Source: Cephalopachus bancanus (lineage: Eukaryota > Chordata > Mammalia > Primates > Tarsiidae). From it: a stretch of 64,000 nucleotides of DNA. Position 1 is the stretch's first letter, and every line of letters begins with the position of its first letter. Below the pieces are notes generated by a model. The model saw nothing but the letters and a program-made list of their open reading frames with translations. It ran no database searches and had not been told where the DNA came from. The position numbers and the translations under genes were made by a program. Positions 37,023 through 51,057 of this stretch are shown piece after piece. Location of the stretch: NCBI GenBank assembly GCA_027257055.1, contig JAPVLO010000133.1, positions 5,952,001-6,016,000 on the forward strand, in the 5' to 3' direction.

Positions 37023-37697
37023 CCGTAGACTGGCTCAGTGCTGAAGTAAAGATCATCACATTTCAAACAAGCCATCAGGTTTGAGCCTAAGACAGTTCAC
37101 AGTTTGGAAGCCATGAACAGCAGACTGGTGGGCCAGGTCTGCAGAACTCTGTTTGCAAAGAGTTGTTACTGATAAGACACCAAAGACTATATGGATGATG
37201 AAAAGGGGATAACCCGCCTTTGCCATCTAGGCTTCCTTGAGACAAAGTATGCACACTCTGGGGAGAAGAAGCATCCTGCCACCCTCTTCATGGAACATGC
37301 CCCTGCTGGCTTCAGTTCCAGAAGTCCCTGAGATAACTTCTCGGGGTTCCAGAGCCACAGCAGCAGCAATGGAAGCAAGCAGAGGGCGGTGGGGCTCACT
37401 CTGGAGTGAGTGAGGGCCTGCCCCCGGATGCACCAGGGACAGGTAGAGGGCAAGGCCGCAGTCTGGGGTACCCCAGTCCCTGCAATCTGCCATGAGCCTC
37501 ACGGGCAGTCTTGAGAACTTTATTCATGAACACATTTGCAGCATTCCCTGGGAGCACCCAGGAAAAGGCTGGGAGGATCTGAAGACCCCAGAGGACCTAA
37601 GTTGCAGAGGGCAGAGAACTAGAGAAATGTGTGTTAAAAGGTTCATATGGCCTCAGTTTGAAGCCAGTAGGCTGCAGCCTAGGAAAACCTGTGCCCA

Positions 37698-37945
37698 ATA
37701 GATAGACAGATAGGTAAGAGATTAAATAGATATACTTAGATAAGATAAATACAAAAGACAGATAGATATAGAGATAGATGAAAGATAGCTAGATATAAGA
37801 TAGATAAGACAGATTAGATAGACTGGATAGATACATAAGATAGATATAGAGATAGATAACAGATAGATATAAGATAGATAGGCAGACAGATAGATAAGTA
37901 GAGACAGAGATAGATAAATTACGAAGGCAAACCGACAGACAGATA
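37698..37945. repeat. (GATA)n-type imperfect tetranucleotide tract
   Basis: About 250 bases of GATA, GACA and TAGATA words with many interruptions. Confidence 0.95.
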
Positions 37946-39200
37946 GAAAATGAATTTGATGATATGCAGTGACAATATTTTGCTACTTATATATAGTAGC
38001 ACAAGATATTACTACTTAACATCCATGTACATTTGAAATTAAGTTTTGAAGCAGTTTTATGGTCCTCTTAGAAGACGTTAGACCTAAAAAAATGTAAACG
38101 TCTCCTAAAGGGTTAATTGCTCCAAGGTGGAGAATACATTTTAATTCAGAATTTCTCAAGAAAAACAGCCTTCTATGAAGGTTTTACAAATAGTAGCAAT
38201 TGGTGGTTAGTATTTCTAACCTTTAATCAGTTTTCCGTTGATGAGAAATCAGAATCAGGGATTATTACTTTTTCACAGAGTGTTTAGACATCCCAGTGAC
38301 ATGAGCGCTATATGAAATATAATTCAAATTATCTCAGTTTAAACACCAGCTTTGACAGTTAATAAAATCATTTAATTTTCTACTATGGAAACTATTTTAA
38401 TACTTTTAACCACTTTTTAGATTATATCAATTATTTGAGATGAAGTACGACACAGAATGAAAATAATCTGTAACTTAAGCTCTAGTGCAAAAAACAGATT
38501 TTCTTTCTGCAAGAGGGGCGTGGACCTTTTGAGCATCTTTCTGGGGTATCTCCCTTGTCCTCTTCCTCTCCCTTCTTACACAGCTCAAAGACAGCCTCAC
38601 CCAGGACAGCCGACCCTCATCAAGGCTTCCCCCACTCCTCACACACACTCTCTTTCATTCGCCTTCTCTCTTCTCGTTTCCCTTTTCTCTTTCCGGGGAA
38701 TGACCACCTCAAAGGATTAATTCAGAACAGGCAGCAGACAACGGTAACAGGAGTGGGCACATCAGGATGTGGATTTAGAATCAAGAGGTATTTTCAAGGA
38801 GGAGAGTCACTCAGACGGAACATCTGTTAAGAATCTGGCTTTGCTGTTCGTGGCATCCCTGCTGCCTGTGAGCTCCCTGCTCTGTTGGCCTCCCGAGACT
38901 GAGCAGCCCTTGTGGGATAAGGAACACAACAGCTCCAGTGTGGATGGGTACACAGGTGCCACTGACCTCAGTCCACCCAGGAAATGAATAGAGGGCCCTT
39001 AGTTCAGAGCCAGGGAAGAGGGAACTGGCTGCAAGTGGTCAGGTTCTGGGTGTATGTGGATTCTAATACAGGTCGTGACATTTAGACCATACCTTGTTTC
39101 AGCTGATATTGACTGTTTTCTAAAGCATCATCTTTCCTACCTTTATACACGTGAACTAGGCAATAAAAATCCATTGATCGTCTCTGAAAAATGCTGCCCA

Positions 39201-39275
39201 GAGGCTGCGGTGAGCCGTGATTGTGCCACCGCACTCCAGCCTGGGCAACAGGGTGAGGATACCACTCAGAGAAAA
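39201..39275 (+). mobile_element. Alu right-arm fragment
   Basis: 'gaggctgcggtgagccgtga', 'gccaccgcactccagcctgg' and 'gcaacagggtgag', then the tail. Confidence 0.85.
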
Positions 39276-39459
39276 GCCTTACCCTGTACTGCACTTTGGT
39301 CCCTCCTGGAGTATCACATGTTGCAGCTCTTGCTGCCTCAGAATTTTGTACCCAAATGTCACACATATAGTTCACCAAGCCTATCATTAGGAACTACAAG
39401 GAACAGACAGAAGCTACATTGTTCACGTGCCCATGGATTGCCTTCCTTGCTTTAGAACG

Positions 39460-39758
<299 letters not shown>

Positions 39759-39772
39759 TAAAAAAATATATA

Positions 39773-39917
39773 TGTAGTTCCAGCTACTTGGAAGACTGAG
39801 GTGGAAGGATCTCCTGAGCCCCGCAGGTGGAAGCTGTGGTGACTGTGAGCATGCCACTGCACTCCAGCCTGGGCAACAAAGAGTGAGACTCCAACTCGGA
39901 AAAATAAAAACAAAAAA
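39773..39917 (+). mobile_element. Alu right half, strepsirrhine-type
   Basis: 'gtagttccagctacttggaa' to 'gagactccaactcggaaaaa'. The left arm is absent. Confidence 0.88.
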
Positions 39918-40327
39918 TGAATTAAACAATAAAATACATCTCTAGTTACAAAGGTTAAGTGGGCATTCATGCAAAACTATTTATCAGAATTCAAGACTGG
40001 CTAAGAAAATCTCTCTGTTGCTAAAAACAAATTAAATCTGCAATAGAAATATTCATGAATCCACCAAATCCTGAGCCCAGGGACCTCCCAGTCCTCCTTC
40101 CATCCCTCCTCCCAACTCTCTCTGCGTGTGTGTCCTTGCTGCTGAGGAATCACATCTGCTTGGCCTGTGGGCTCCTCTAGCCATTAAAAGCCACAGTCCT
40201 TGCTTTTGTGCTTGGAAAAAGCTCAAAATCTGTTCCTTTTGGGGGGGACTAAATACCATGTTGCTTTGAGATTAAAGTCCTTCTAAGCCCTGCAACAGTT
40301 GCTTAAAATCTTCTGCCTCTATTTTGA

Positions 40328-40623
40328 TTTTTTTCCTTTTGAGTCAGGGTCTCACTTTGTCATCCAGGCTGGAGTGCAGTGGCACAATCATGGCTCACTG
40401 CAGCCTCGACTTTCTAGGCTCAGATGATCCTTCCTCTTCAGCCTCCTGAGTAGCTGGGACTACAGGCAGAGACCACCACATTTGGCTAATATTTTGATTT
40501 TTTTGCAGAGACGAGGCCTTGCTATGTTGCCTTGGCTGGTCTCCAACTCCTGGGGTCAAGCCATCTTCCCGTCTCAGCCTTCCAAAGTGCTGGGATTATA
40601 GGTGTGAGCCACCGCGCCTGGCC
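40328..40623 (-). mobile_element. AluJ-like SINE
   Basis: 'gagtcagggtctcactttgt' through 'gtgagccaccgcgcctggcc'. Both arms are present. Confidence 0.93.
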
Positions 40624-43344
40624 CTGATTCTAAATTTGTAGCCTCTTTGGTCCATGTCTTCCCCCCTGCTGATCTTCTGGAAGGCTGTGAGTCCCTGAGT
40701 GAGCCTTCCCTTAGTGGAAATTGTCTCATGTCAGCAGAGTGCTTTCGTTGTGTTGCCAGGGACACACAGTATTCTACCTCATTATGTGAATACCGTTCCC
40801 ACATGGTGGTGCTTTTCCAGGAGCTGTTTGTTGCTGGCTAGCTGTGGGATCCCAGGGTGGGACATGGAGGATTTTAGACACAAGGAAGGGACAGTGGGAG
40901 CTGAGCTTGTGGAGATGCAGCCTTTTGGGGTCCTGGGGTAGCCATCCTCCATCTTGAGCCAGAGGGTACAATGTGTGACATCACTGTCCATGATGTAAGA
41001 TCACAAACAAGGCAAGATAATCTCCCAAAACGTAGGCTGAAAGCACCCTCGCTTATAGAGTTCACAGGAGGAAAAGTCACACACGTCAAGGAAATCCTTG
41101 CATGTCAGTGTCCATCTGCTGTTACCAGCAAGGCGAAGAGGTGCGGCAAAACTTTGCAGTCTTTAAGGACCTTTCTGCTTCTCTCAGCATCGCTCTCTGG
41201 AATTATTTTTCCATTTTTTCATGCCGCCTCTGTAACACAGCCTCTTTACATAGCAGATCTCAGGAAATGACAATTGGGTGTCGAATCCCAGACAAATTGA
41301 TTGGATATGACAGCTGAAAGGGATAGATATTCTGCAGAGGAGAAAGTTTTTACTTATATTTTAATCCTTTCTTTTAAACCCTGTCTTGGTTAATTTTATT
41401 ATTTCAATTAGATCATTTAAAAATCAACACATCACACGCAACTTCCCCTAAGAGCAATCATGAGATTTGATGATTTTTCTGATACACAGGGTAGGGTTTC
41501 AAATTTGCATTATTTTATCTACTGAATTAACTATGAATTCTAAACCAAGTGAATGCTGCCATGTGTTTTTAAACATCCCTAATCCAAGCCATCTGGAGAG
41601 ACATGGTTTTGCAAAGGCATCCCTTTCAGGACACTCTGTGGAGTTTGTCACTGCTTGAGGTTTGGCAAGCCATCAACATGACTATAATTCTCTTTTGTGA
41701 AATATAGCTTTTGACTAGAATTTTAGACTCTTGGGGTGTGTGTGTGTACATGCATTTACATGAGTGTGGGCATTTGTGTACAATTTTTACTCCCGTTCTC
41801 TTCGTTTTTCAGAAAAGCATATTTATAAGAAAAGTATTTTTTAAAATAAAGGTTTTGTTGTATATAAAATCACTAAAATTGAATTTCAGCTACTTAACAT
41901 AATACTCGTCAAAGTTATCGAGGGGGCAAAGAAGCAGTGGTAGATAGCATGACTTATTGCACAGAGGTGCTGGAAGACTTTGTTAAAAAAGTCGAAAGGA
42001 GAAAACATACTAGCCTTAGGGGAAAAAGCAGTGACGTCATAAAATGACTATGGCAATGGTGAATTGTAGAATATAAGGCATAAACTCAATATACTTTTGA
42101 GGAGATTGCAGCTAAAATGTCAAATAACCTAACTATTTCACCCAAGAAAAACAACATCTTGTTTAAACCTTTGACAAACAATGAACACACCACTTAAAAG
42201 TAAACAATCAGATGGAAACATGGAAAAAGCAAAGTGCAGACTATTTGTTACAACAAAGGTTAGAAAACTTTTCCTGGTATAAAGATGATCCTATTCCACA
42301 CATCCTCTTCAATAATATACACTTCTAAATAATTTCAAGATGAAGTCTTGTTGATAGTAACTGTCTAAAATGAATTAAAATAACAATGTGACTCTTGGAG
42401 ATGAATCTCCGTATTAATTAATAACATGGCATGTTCAGACAACTCTGTTCATACAGTGATATTAGGCAACTTCAAAACACACATACACCCATCAGGAAGC
42501 TTGGGGCCAGTTGGCAGAGAGGACATAGTGGTATATTTTTAGAAACAGATGGCTGAAGTCTAGCAGTGTTTCTGTCTCTAGAGCATGGACAACAAGAGTC
42601 AACTCACAGGCATCCCTCCAGAGAGGGTGGTGGCCTGGGTCTACTCTTTGTGGCCACAGCATGGCCTGAGACAACACCACAGCCCACCCTGCTTCTCTGA
42701 CTCCTTCCCAGGAGCAGGGTCCTCTGTGCAAGAACCTCTGAGGAGAGCACTGCCCTTTCCTCTTGTACCCCCTGGCATTCTCATCAGCCTGCTCCTGCCT
42801 GTATGTCGTAGGATGAAATAAGGTGTAATCCGCTACTCCAGAGGACAGAAGACCTGGTGGGGCCCCAGGTCACCCAAGCCTCTGAGAGGTCAGCACTTCC
42901 TGGGATGCTAGATTGGCATTTGATGAAAGTGGAACACACCTGTTGGCCTTGCAGCAAACGGCCTGCTCGTTGATAAATAATTCAGTGTTGCCGTGTGAGT
43001 AAACTGGGCGCTGGAGGACTCCTTCAGGGAGCCTGCGCTGAGGCCACCAACCAAGGAAGCCGCACATCTGCACCTGGCACATGGCAGAAATGCAGTTGCA
43101 GGTGGCACTCAAGCCACACACACAGCATAGCCGCACCACTATTACACTGAGTTTCCTGTCCTCGTCGGTAAGACGCCTTTCCCACCTGCCCTCAGCACCC
43201 TCCTGCTGCTGGGTGCCTCCTTCCAGGACCCCTCAGTCTCAATGCCCAGCCAGCAGCTACAGACACAGTGTCCAGCACAAAGGAGGTCCCACAGCCACGC
43301 TGTCTGAACAGGACACACAGATAGCTACATGCTCTGAATAATAA

Positions 43345-43504
43345 CTGCAGCTGGCATTCACTGGTACTTATGATGGACTTGACATGAAGTACTTCATATA
43401 CTTTCATTTATTGTAGCCTTTGATCTGCCCAAGGTCACAGAGCTTCTAAGTGGTAGAACCAGGATGGGAATGGATCCCAGGCTGCAAGGTTCTATAGAAC
43501 ATAC
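43345..43504 (-). mobile_element. MIR SINE
   Basis: 'taataactgcagctggcatt', 'gatctgcccaaggtcacaga', 'gcttctaagtggtagaacca' and 'ggatcccaggctgcaaggtt' are in antisense MIR order. Confidence 0.75.
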
Positions 43505-43717
43505 TTTTTTTTTTTTGAGTGAGGGTCTCACTCTGTTGCCCAGGCTGGAGTGCATTGGCATGATTACAGCTCAATGCAGCCTCAACCTCCTGGGCTCAGG
43601 TGATTCTCCTGCCTTAGCCTCCAGAGTAGTTGGGACTACTTACCATGCCTGGCTAATGTTTTTTTATTTTTGTGGAGACGAGGTCACATTATACTCAGGC
43701 TGGTCTCGAACTCCTGC
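43505..43717 (-). mobile_element. AluJ-like SINE, truncated
   Basis: T12, 'gagtgagggtctcactctgt', ending at 'ctggtctcgaactcctgcc'. The first part of the left arm is lost. Confidence 0.9.
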
Positions 43718-43999
43718 CAATAGCCCGCTCTTAGCCACTACATATGAGAACTCAGAACACATTGCATCACCAGTTAGTCAGTAGAGAAATGGTTAAATGA
43801 GTAGGAGAAGAAAACATTGTCTCAGGTTCCCTCTTCACTTGGCATTTGCGATTAAGACCACACAGGAGACTGACCAATGTGAGCAGGGTCCAAGCAGCTC
43901 ACAGCACTGAGAGGGGCTGGCCAGGTGATGGAGAACGAGGTAAGGTGGGGAGCAAGGCAAGCTGAGGGATTCTCATGGAGAGGGGATGGCCACTTCTCA

Positions 44000-44080
44000 A
44001 TCCAACTGACTGTTGCACGAGGTCCTGGTCATGGTGGGTGCCCATAAATATCCATTGAATGGGTGAATGAGTAATGAATA
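44000..44080 (+). mobile_element. possible L2 3' end
   Basis: 'gggtgcccataaatatccat', then 'tgaatgggtgaatgagtaat'. Confidence 0.5.
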
Positions 44081-44235
44081 AATATAAGCTAGACACAATT
44101 TCTTCAGGAATATATCCAAGGAAGAAAAATTAAAATGCCAGGGTTTAAACTTCTTTTCATGTGCCTCTCATGCCATAATAGTGAAACAAACAAATGCAAA
44201 GAGAAAACTTTCATTACAGCAAGGGCGCTTCACTG

Positions 44236-44591
44236 ATGACTGTGGACTGAATTGCAACCCCCCCTCCCATTCATATGTTAAAGTTTTCACCCTCATATTT
44301 GGAAATGGGAACGAGAAATAGGTAATGAAGGTTACAAGGTCCTAAGGTAGGAGTCCTGATAGGACAAAATCAGTGTCCTTAGAAGATGAGACATCAGGGA
44401 GTTCACATTCTCTCTCACTCTCCACAGCAAGAAGGCAGCCATCTACAAGATGGGATGAGAGCCCTCACCAGAAACAGAAATGGCAGGCACTATCATCTTG
44501 GACTTCCCAGGCCCCAGAACTGAGAGACATGAATTTCTGTTATTAAGTCACCTGGTCTATGGTGTTTTATTATAGTAGTCTAAGCTAACAT
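44236..44591 (+). mobile_element. MaLR-type solo LTR (MLT1-like)
   Basis: 'tgtggactgaattgcaaccc', 'cattcatatgttaaagtttt', 'gccctcaccagaaacagaaa', 'atcttggacttcccaggccc', 'agaactgagagacatgaatt' and 'gtctatggtgttttattata'. Non-coding, ancient. Confidence 0.85.
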
Positions 44592-46647
44592 ACCTCATAA
44601 TAATTCTAGAAGGCAGAGAGAACCCTATCAGTGTTCAGCTCAGACCCCGCAGAATGGACTCTAGCCTCAGTGAATGACCAGCCAGGGGCATCCTGAGGGG
44701 GAGGGAGGGATAGGTAGAGAACTCCCTCACATTGTCACTTGGCTTTCACTGTGCAGCACCAAGAATTCCTGTAGATTCCTGAGCGGAGCATGCTGAAGGA
44801 AGCATGGCTCCCATCTGATTGTGTAACATGGAGGGAAGAGGAGGGAAGGGCATCTGGGAGATGGAACAGAATCTGCAGTGCTGGGCTTCTGTAGTGATAA
44901 TGCATGAACGTATTAGTAGGACACAGTAGGTGCTTGTCAGAGGCTTCATTCCTGTCGTGAGTCAAGACTTGAGTTCTTTCGCTTGCAGTGTGGCTTGGCA
45001 AGACAAAGAAAACACTAGAAGCAGTGTGTTTAACGGCATATCTCCACAGCCCCCTCTGCATCCAACGGCTCACCCAGCACGTGCACCCCTTGCTCTCTGT
45101 TTTCAGATAAGCGACCTTCTAGAATAATCCAGCTGATATTTGCATTTCCTCCGATGCCTCCCCATGATGTCTCCTTCTTTGCGTGTTACTTTTTGGAGAA
45201 GACTAGAAGAGGGCAGATAAGGAGTGAAAGCTGGCAACTTCTTGGGCCAGGATAGAAGATGAGGCGATGCTGCTCGATTTTGTGAAGCCAGAGCCCAGTT
45301 CCTGCTCTGTGGGCAGGAAGGACATGCTCCTGAAGTCCCATACCTCACTGCGGCATGTGCCGAAGCTCCTGGGGCCATCCCTACAGGTGCAGGGCAGCAG
45401 TGCCGGGTGGTGGCTCCTCTGTCTGATCCACAATGCTGCATCTTGCACGTGAAATTGAACCTCACCTTCATGTCATTTGTGACTTTAAACATTCATGACT
45501 TGATTCTCTGTAATGCGTGTCATAAACCATGAGGTCTTTCCTCTGTGTCTTCCCAGCTGAGGTACCCTGAGCATCACTTGAGAGCTGTCAGAGTCTTACA
45601 TTGTTTTGGGTGTCTCTGACCCCCAGAGTCTATTTGCTGATGACAGTGCACCTTTAGGTGCCTTCATTCTGGACCCCAGGAGCTCATCCTGAATTTGAAG
45701 CACTGGTTGTCAAGGAAGCTTCTCTCCTTTCCTTCCCTTCTCTTTTTTGACCACTAAGAACCACTCCTTGGCCCATCTAAGAGGAAAGCTTAGAAAATGC
45801 CTTTTTCTTTGTATCATCTAGACCATTGGAAAGTCACTCTTCCTTTTATTTGAAACAATAGACAAAAATCCTGAAGTCTCATTCTAACACTTCCCTGGTC
45901 ACAATACACTTTAGAAAACAGATTTGAGTTAATGCATAGCTTTGTGTCCCCAGTTGTTTTCTGGATTTGGATTCTGGATGACAGTCTGGGTTGGGGGAGG
46001 GATAGAAGTTAATGGGAGAAGAAATTATGTTTCCAGAAACGAGTCTTGCCTTTCCCCCAGATGCTGGAGGAAATGTTCCTTCTGTGGGCTCAGGATACAC
46101 AACAGCAAAGCCTCTGTGGCTTCCTGGGTTCACTCGGCAGTGTAGCTGCTGGAATGGAGCTGCCAACCTGACTTCCGATTTTCTGGGCTTACCAGCACAC
46201 ACGTCCCTCCTGTGTGACCATCAGTCCTCATGGTGAAGTCAGTGGGGCCACGCAGAGCCCAGCACGGGGCTGTGGGGGTCAGAGCTGCTGTCTGTGACCT
46301 TTGTAGGACCTTAACGAGACGCGGGGCCCCATGGAGGGGAAAGGACACCCAAGGGTTAAACATGGCACCAAAAGACACAGGGGATATTACGTCCTTCACA
46401 CTCTACTCTGCCCACGAAGGGGTGAGAGTTTCGGGTCACTGTCAGACCAGCCTTGCAGAGAGACTGCTAAGAACAAAGAAACCAAATCAGGAAAAAGAAA
46501 AAGTAAAAATAAAAACCTCTGACCAAGCTAAGCCTCTAAACATAGCTTTCCCACTTGCCTCAGTGCAGATAATTCTAAGATAGAAATTTCTGATTCCATT
46601 CATTCCGCCTAGAAGAGAGAGACCACACCAGGGCAGGCAGCACATGG

Positions 46648-46758
46648 TGGCCGGCGCACACCCTAATGACAGTGTGCGGGGCCACCACTGGAGGCGGCAG
46701 GCGGCCTGCCAGCATGCGCCGGGCCGAGCGCCTGGCTCCCATGTGGCGTCCACCGGGG
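46648..46758. other. small CpG-rich patch
   Basis: About 11 CpG in about 110 bases, with the self-complementary word GGCAGGCGGCCTGCC. No gene start is visible beside it. Confidence 0.5.
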
Positions 46759-47173
46759 TTTTCTAAGCAGGGTCAGCTCTCCTCAAATCAAAAAATAGAA
46801 ACTGCAGACAGGCTCCCACATGCAAAGCTGAGCATAGTCAAGACACCACGAAGGGACCAGGTGCCTGGCATTGCTACTCATCTCTATACTCGAAAATCTT
46901 CTCACGATTAGGCCAAGCACCGTCAGCTTTTGCAGAACAGCGTAAAGTTCCCTGGCACTTGATTTCCAGGTCCTGAAACATTGCTCTTCTGAGCCACCAG
47001 AGTTGCTTGCAATTATGCACTTTTTAAAAACACGAAGAATCAGCAGAGAGCATCCAGACATGGAGAGCTAATGCAATGATTCCCAAATTATGAAAGTGCA
47101 GTCATCACATGGCACCATGGTGTTCCCTGGCCCTACCCTGACTAGGCAAACAAATTGTCTCCGCTTGAAAAAA

Positions 47174-47216
47174 TTTTTTTTAGATTGGAAAATATAGTTT
47201 ATTTAGAAAGTAAATT

Positions 47217-47272
<56 letters not shown>

Positions 47273-47391
47273 GATTCACCTCCCCAAGGTAGGGGAGGGG
47301 ACCAAAGTTTAGGAAAACATGACCTGGCCATAGCTCAAAGAACACATGGCCAGACCATAGCTTAGCAAGGCAATGGCCTCAGCTTGAAATT
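47174..47391 (-). mobile_element. short AATAAA retroposon, copy 1 (unnamed family)
   Basis: Read on the minus strand it ends in a (CT)n tract, CTAATTTACTTTCTAAATAA, then ACTATATTTTCCAATCT and an A tail: a polyadenylation signal in the right place. Flanks GCTTGAAA...TTTTT (47163-47181 and 47392-47404) look like a target duplication. A (GA)n expansion occupies about 47216-47269. It matches copy 2 at 51996-52188. Confidence 0.7.
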
Positions 47392-48582
47392 TTTGGAACG
47401 TTACAGGAAAACGTGGAAGCACACTCAAATGACCTGATTTCGGCGAGTTTGTGTCCAGAAAGGATCCACTGTAATAAATAAGATCAGAAAGGACAGATCA
47501 GAAAGGAAGTCGGAGAAGTTAAAGGCCAGTGAGCGAGGGTTTTGGTTTTTCACATGTGTGTTTTAACTCCATGAGCTCTCTGGATTTCCCTCTGGGGTGA
47601 GAGGGTAGCCAAGGTAGCCTGCATATAGCCTGCACTTAGCAACGGGAGGTTGTAAAAACACACCCCGAGTGGGCCACGCAACCATCTCTCTCCAGTGCCA
47701 GTCCTGCCCCTTCAGACACTGGCTGAGGTGGCTGATATAGGTGGTAGGGGCCTCCGAGGCAGAACTGGCTCTGCAGCTTGCTAGCTGGGCGACTTTCGAG
47801 TGCGACGGCCGTCAGCTGGAAAGGAGCATCGTGGCATTTTTCTACCTCCCTGTTGTATGGGTCAAGGAGGTCACAGAGGCAGAGCATTGGCAGGACGTCA
47901 ATGCAGACGTCACTACAGTTGTTAAAGTCAGTGCGTGGCGGCCATGGTGCCTTCATTCTGTCTCCTCTCCACCCAGCCCCTGTCCACAGGCTCATCTCCA
48001 ACTTCCCTGACTGCCCAAGTACCCTGACTCGACTCCCAGCAGCTTGGGAATATTCCATAGTGCAGAACTTGTGTTTTTCCTCAGCTATCAGTGATAGTAC
48101 TGTGGCCTCTATCTCAGCGTCACGGGCATTACTGTGTCAAGTTGTCTCACCACCCCGAGAGAAGCAGCACTCTAGATGCACATGTTCCCCACGTCAGGAT
48201 CCATGTGTCCCTGAGTCCAGTCCTGGATACACAGTGTGGGGTCTCCTGACCACCCACCACAAACAGAGCCCAGCACCACTGAGCTGGAGAAAAGGAGTGT
48301 GTGGAGGAGGGGATTAGAGGGAAGGGTGGGGCAGGGCAGGAGGGGAAGGGGGACTGGTCAGGACATTCCTCCAATGGGGTGGCAGGAGATGGGCATCATG
48401 GGAATGAAAGCAGGAAATGCCCCCAGGTTGGGCCAAGGAGGAAGAGGGGAATGTGGAGACGAGAGTGGAAGTTGACCAGCTTTGCCACCCTGCCCCCCAC
48501 TTCACTCTCCTCTCCGTGCCATGGTTCACAATTCTTACTGCATGTCCAAGTCACTTAGGGACTTAAAAAAATGTGCAGGCTG

Positions 48583-48760
48583 TGAGGCCAAGCACAGTGG
48601 CTCACATCTGTAATCCCAGCAATTTGGGAGGCTGAGGTGGGAGAATGGCTTGCGGTCAGGAGTTTGAGACCAATCTGGGCAACAAAGCAAGGCATTATCT
48701 CTACAAAAAATAAAATAACAACAACAACAACAACAACAACAATTAGTCGGGCATAGTAGA
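48583..48760 (+). mobile_element. Alu left arm with (CAA)n linker
   Basis: 'ggccaagcacagtggctcac' to 'ctctacaaaaaataaaataa', a (CAA)n run at 48717-48741, then 'attagtcgggcatagtaga', where the right arm breaks off. Confidence 0.9.
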
Positions 48761-48807
48761 GTCTCTCTCTCTTTCTCTCTCTCTTTCTATATATATATAT
48801 ATATATG
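48761..48807. repeat. (CT)n and (TA)n microsatellites
   Basis: CT-rich 48761-48787, then TA 48788-48807. Confidence 0.92.
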
Positions 48808-50889
48808 TATTTGTATATACGTGCACAAACACACCCACGGAGGACACATTTAGAAAATCTCACGGGTCCCTTCTCTGTCTCTTGTTGGTTTTGTTTCTTT
48901 GGAGAAGACTGGCAAATAAGCCAGGTCCTGGGAAGAGGGCAAAACTCTTCCTTCCCTTTTCTCCTTTCCAGAGAGGGAACAAAACTCCCTCCCTTTCACC
49001 CTCTCAGACCTGACCCTACATTTTGGCCCTACAGTTCTGCAGTTAGATCACTTTAAGAGAATTAACAGATGGCAGAAATTGGGTACTATGGTGGTACTTG
49101 GCAATCTAGATTTCCACAAGATTTTCTAAATGTATCCTTCATGAATATTAAGGGGTATTTATATGAACAACTCATCATTTATATCCAAGTAACACAATCC
49201 TGACTCTCAATGGCTTCACTGATGTGGGTGTTAAATTGGCAAGCTTCCACTGGATGCCAGAATCTCAGTGTCATCACAGTCTTTGGCAATGTTGCTTAAT
49301 CAGACCCAAGGTCTAACAGCAGAAGCACCCTCACATCTCCAAGGGGGTGCAACGCTGAACCCCACCTGCTCTACTCATGGATGAGTGAAGATTGCAGTTG
49401 GAATTTGGAAGATATAGAGATAGCAAAAGTAAACTAAGCATTGCAGTAGCTCTGATGAGCCTCTCTTGTTGACTATATTTAGGGTACTTTTTGCTTTTAA
49501 AAAAAACTATGAGTACATTTTCTTCTAAAATATATATTTTGGATGCTTTAAGAGAGAAGCTAAAAAATTAAGTTAAATGTTTGTTGGTGAAATCTTTAGT
49601 AAATGATCCCAGACATACAAACAATGCTCCCTTCAATTAATATTAGTGTTAACTATTGTCGTGTGATAAAACAGGCCATTTAAAAATTCTAGGTAGTACC
49701 GAAGACCTATTAGTCAATATAATTACAATTTTTTAAAAAATTTATAATTATGATAAAGATCATGGATGTTGGTTAAAACAATGCGTGATTTGTTAGATTT
49801 TTAAAATAAAAGGTATGCTTTATACAATATCAAAATAATTTAGAGAGTATTGTTTTTCAAAAATGTGTTTCTCCTTGTCCCAAAGTCTTTATAGCATTTC
49901 CCTGGCAATTCTGCAAACCTCCTAAAACTGAACAAAATTAGGATTTTGTGCTTCTGTGTTTACAGAAAGAGCATATCAGACTGACTCAATAATCTTAAAA
50001 AAAAGAAAAAACTGTTCTTATTTCAAAGGTTCAGAAAAAGAGGTTATTTACTATGTGGACCCAGACCTCTTGCTTCTGCAATAGCAAATTAGAAAAACAT
50101 GGCCAGCGAGGGGCTCCTCAATCAGGCTGCAGCTGGGACTCCTATGCCAGCAGTTCCCGTCCCCCAGATTGTATCTGATAATGTCCTGAAGTCTAAACAT
50201 ACTGTAGTTCAAAAAGCCCCCTGGATCTTGGAGGTAAGATGGCACTGAGCTTCCAAGAGTCACCAGGGTGACCCACCCTCTTCATGTGACGTCTTTGTGT
50301 TAGAAGAGTTTGCCATCAGTCCCTCTGAATTGTGACATTCGAAGAATGGAACTTGGAGCTACAATGTTTGGGCTTCATTTTCCTGTGCATAATCACATAC
50401 CAGGAGCATTAATAAAGGACGTGCTGTTCCAGCCACCGCTGCAGCCTGTTACTCAGGCAGAGTGATGGCAATGGAGCAGCACATGTACAAGTGTGGCATC
50501 ATCTTAGCCTGCATTGTGATAAGCGGAAGAGAAGACGTGCATGTCTGTAGGGACAGGGGCTAAACACACAACACAGTTGGAAACCACCTGCATTTCCAGA
50601 CTGGAATTCGAATCTCCCTTTCCCAACAATTAAAGAGACATCGGTTGTAAGTCTTCCTCCAAACTGACTACAAAAATATTATTATCACGAAAGCAATATG
50701 GTGCTGGTAAACTTAAAATGGGTCCAATACACCAAGCCACATTTCAGAGAGGGCAGGGGACAGGGAAAGGCAGAACTGGGGGCATGCCCTATCGGGGGCC
50801 AAGTGTGGGCTGTTGCTGAACAGAAGCAGTGGTAAGCCACAGCTTCTTTCTCAGGGCGAGATCTACACTTGTCCTCGTGGGGCTGCTTT

Positions 50890-51057
50890 TTTTTTCATTT
50901 TATTTTATTTTTTAAATGTTGGGTACAATTCAGGGTTAGGTACATTCGTGACCATCATACAGGTAAAGTGTTATGTGTCCCCCTTCCCCGGCAGTGTCCC
51001 AGTGATGCCAATTCCTTTCTTATAGATATAAGCAGCCAACAGATACATGAAAAAAAT
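50890..51057 (-). mobile_element. LINE-1 with 5' inversion (twin priming)
   Basis: Bases 50890-51024 are the antisense 3' UTR ('gttgggtacaattcagggtt'). Bases 51025-51057 are sense ORF2 ('aagcagccaacagatacatg'). Duplication GCTGCTTT is at 50882-50889 and 51058-51065. It ends about 217 bases from an exon donor. Confidence 0.9.

Noticed and set aside
47636..48317. Overlapping 140- and 179-codon frames on opposite strands
   Set aside because: No family resemblance in either; a GC-rich stretch with few stop codons explains them.
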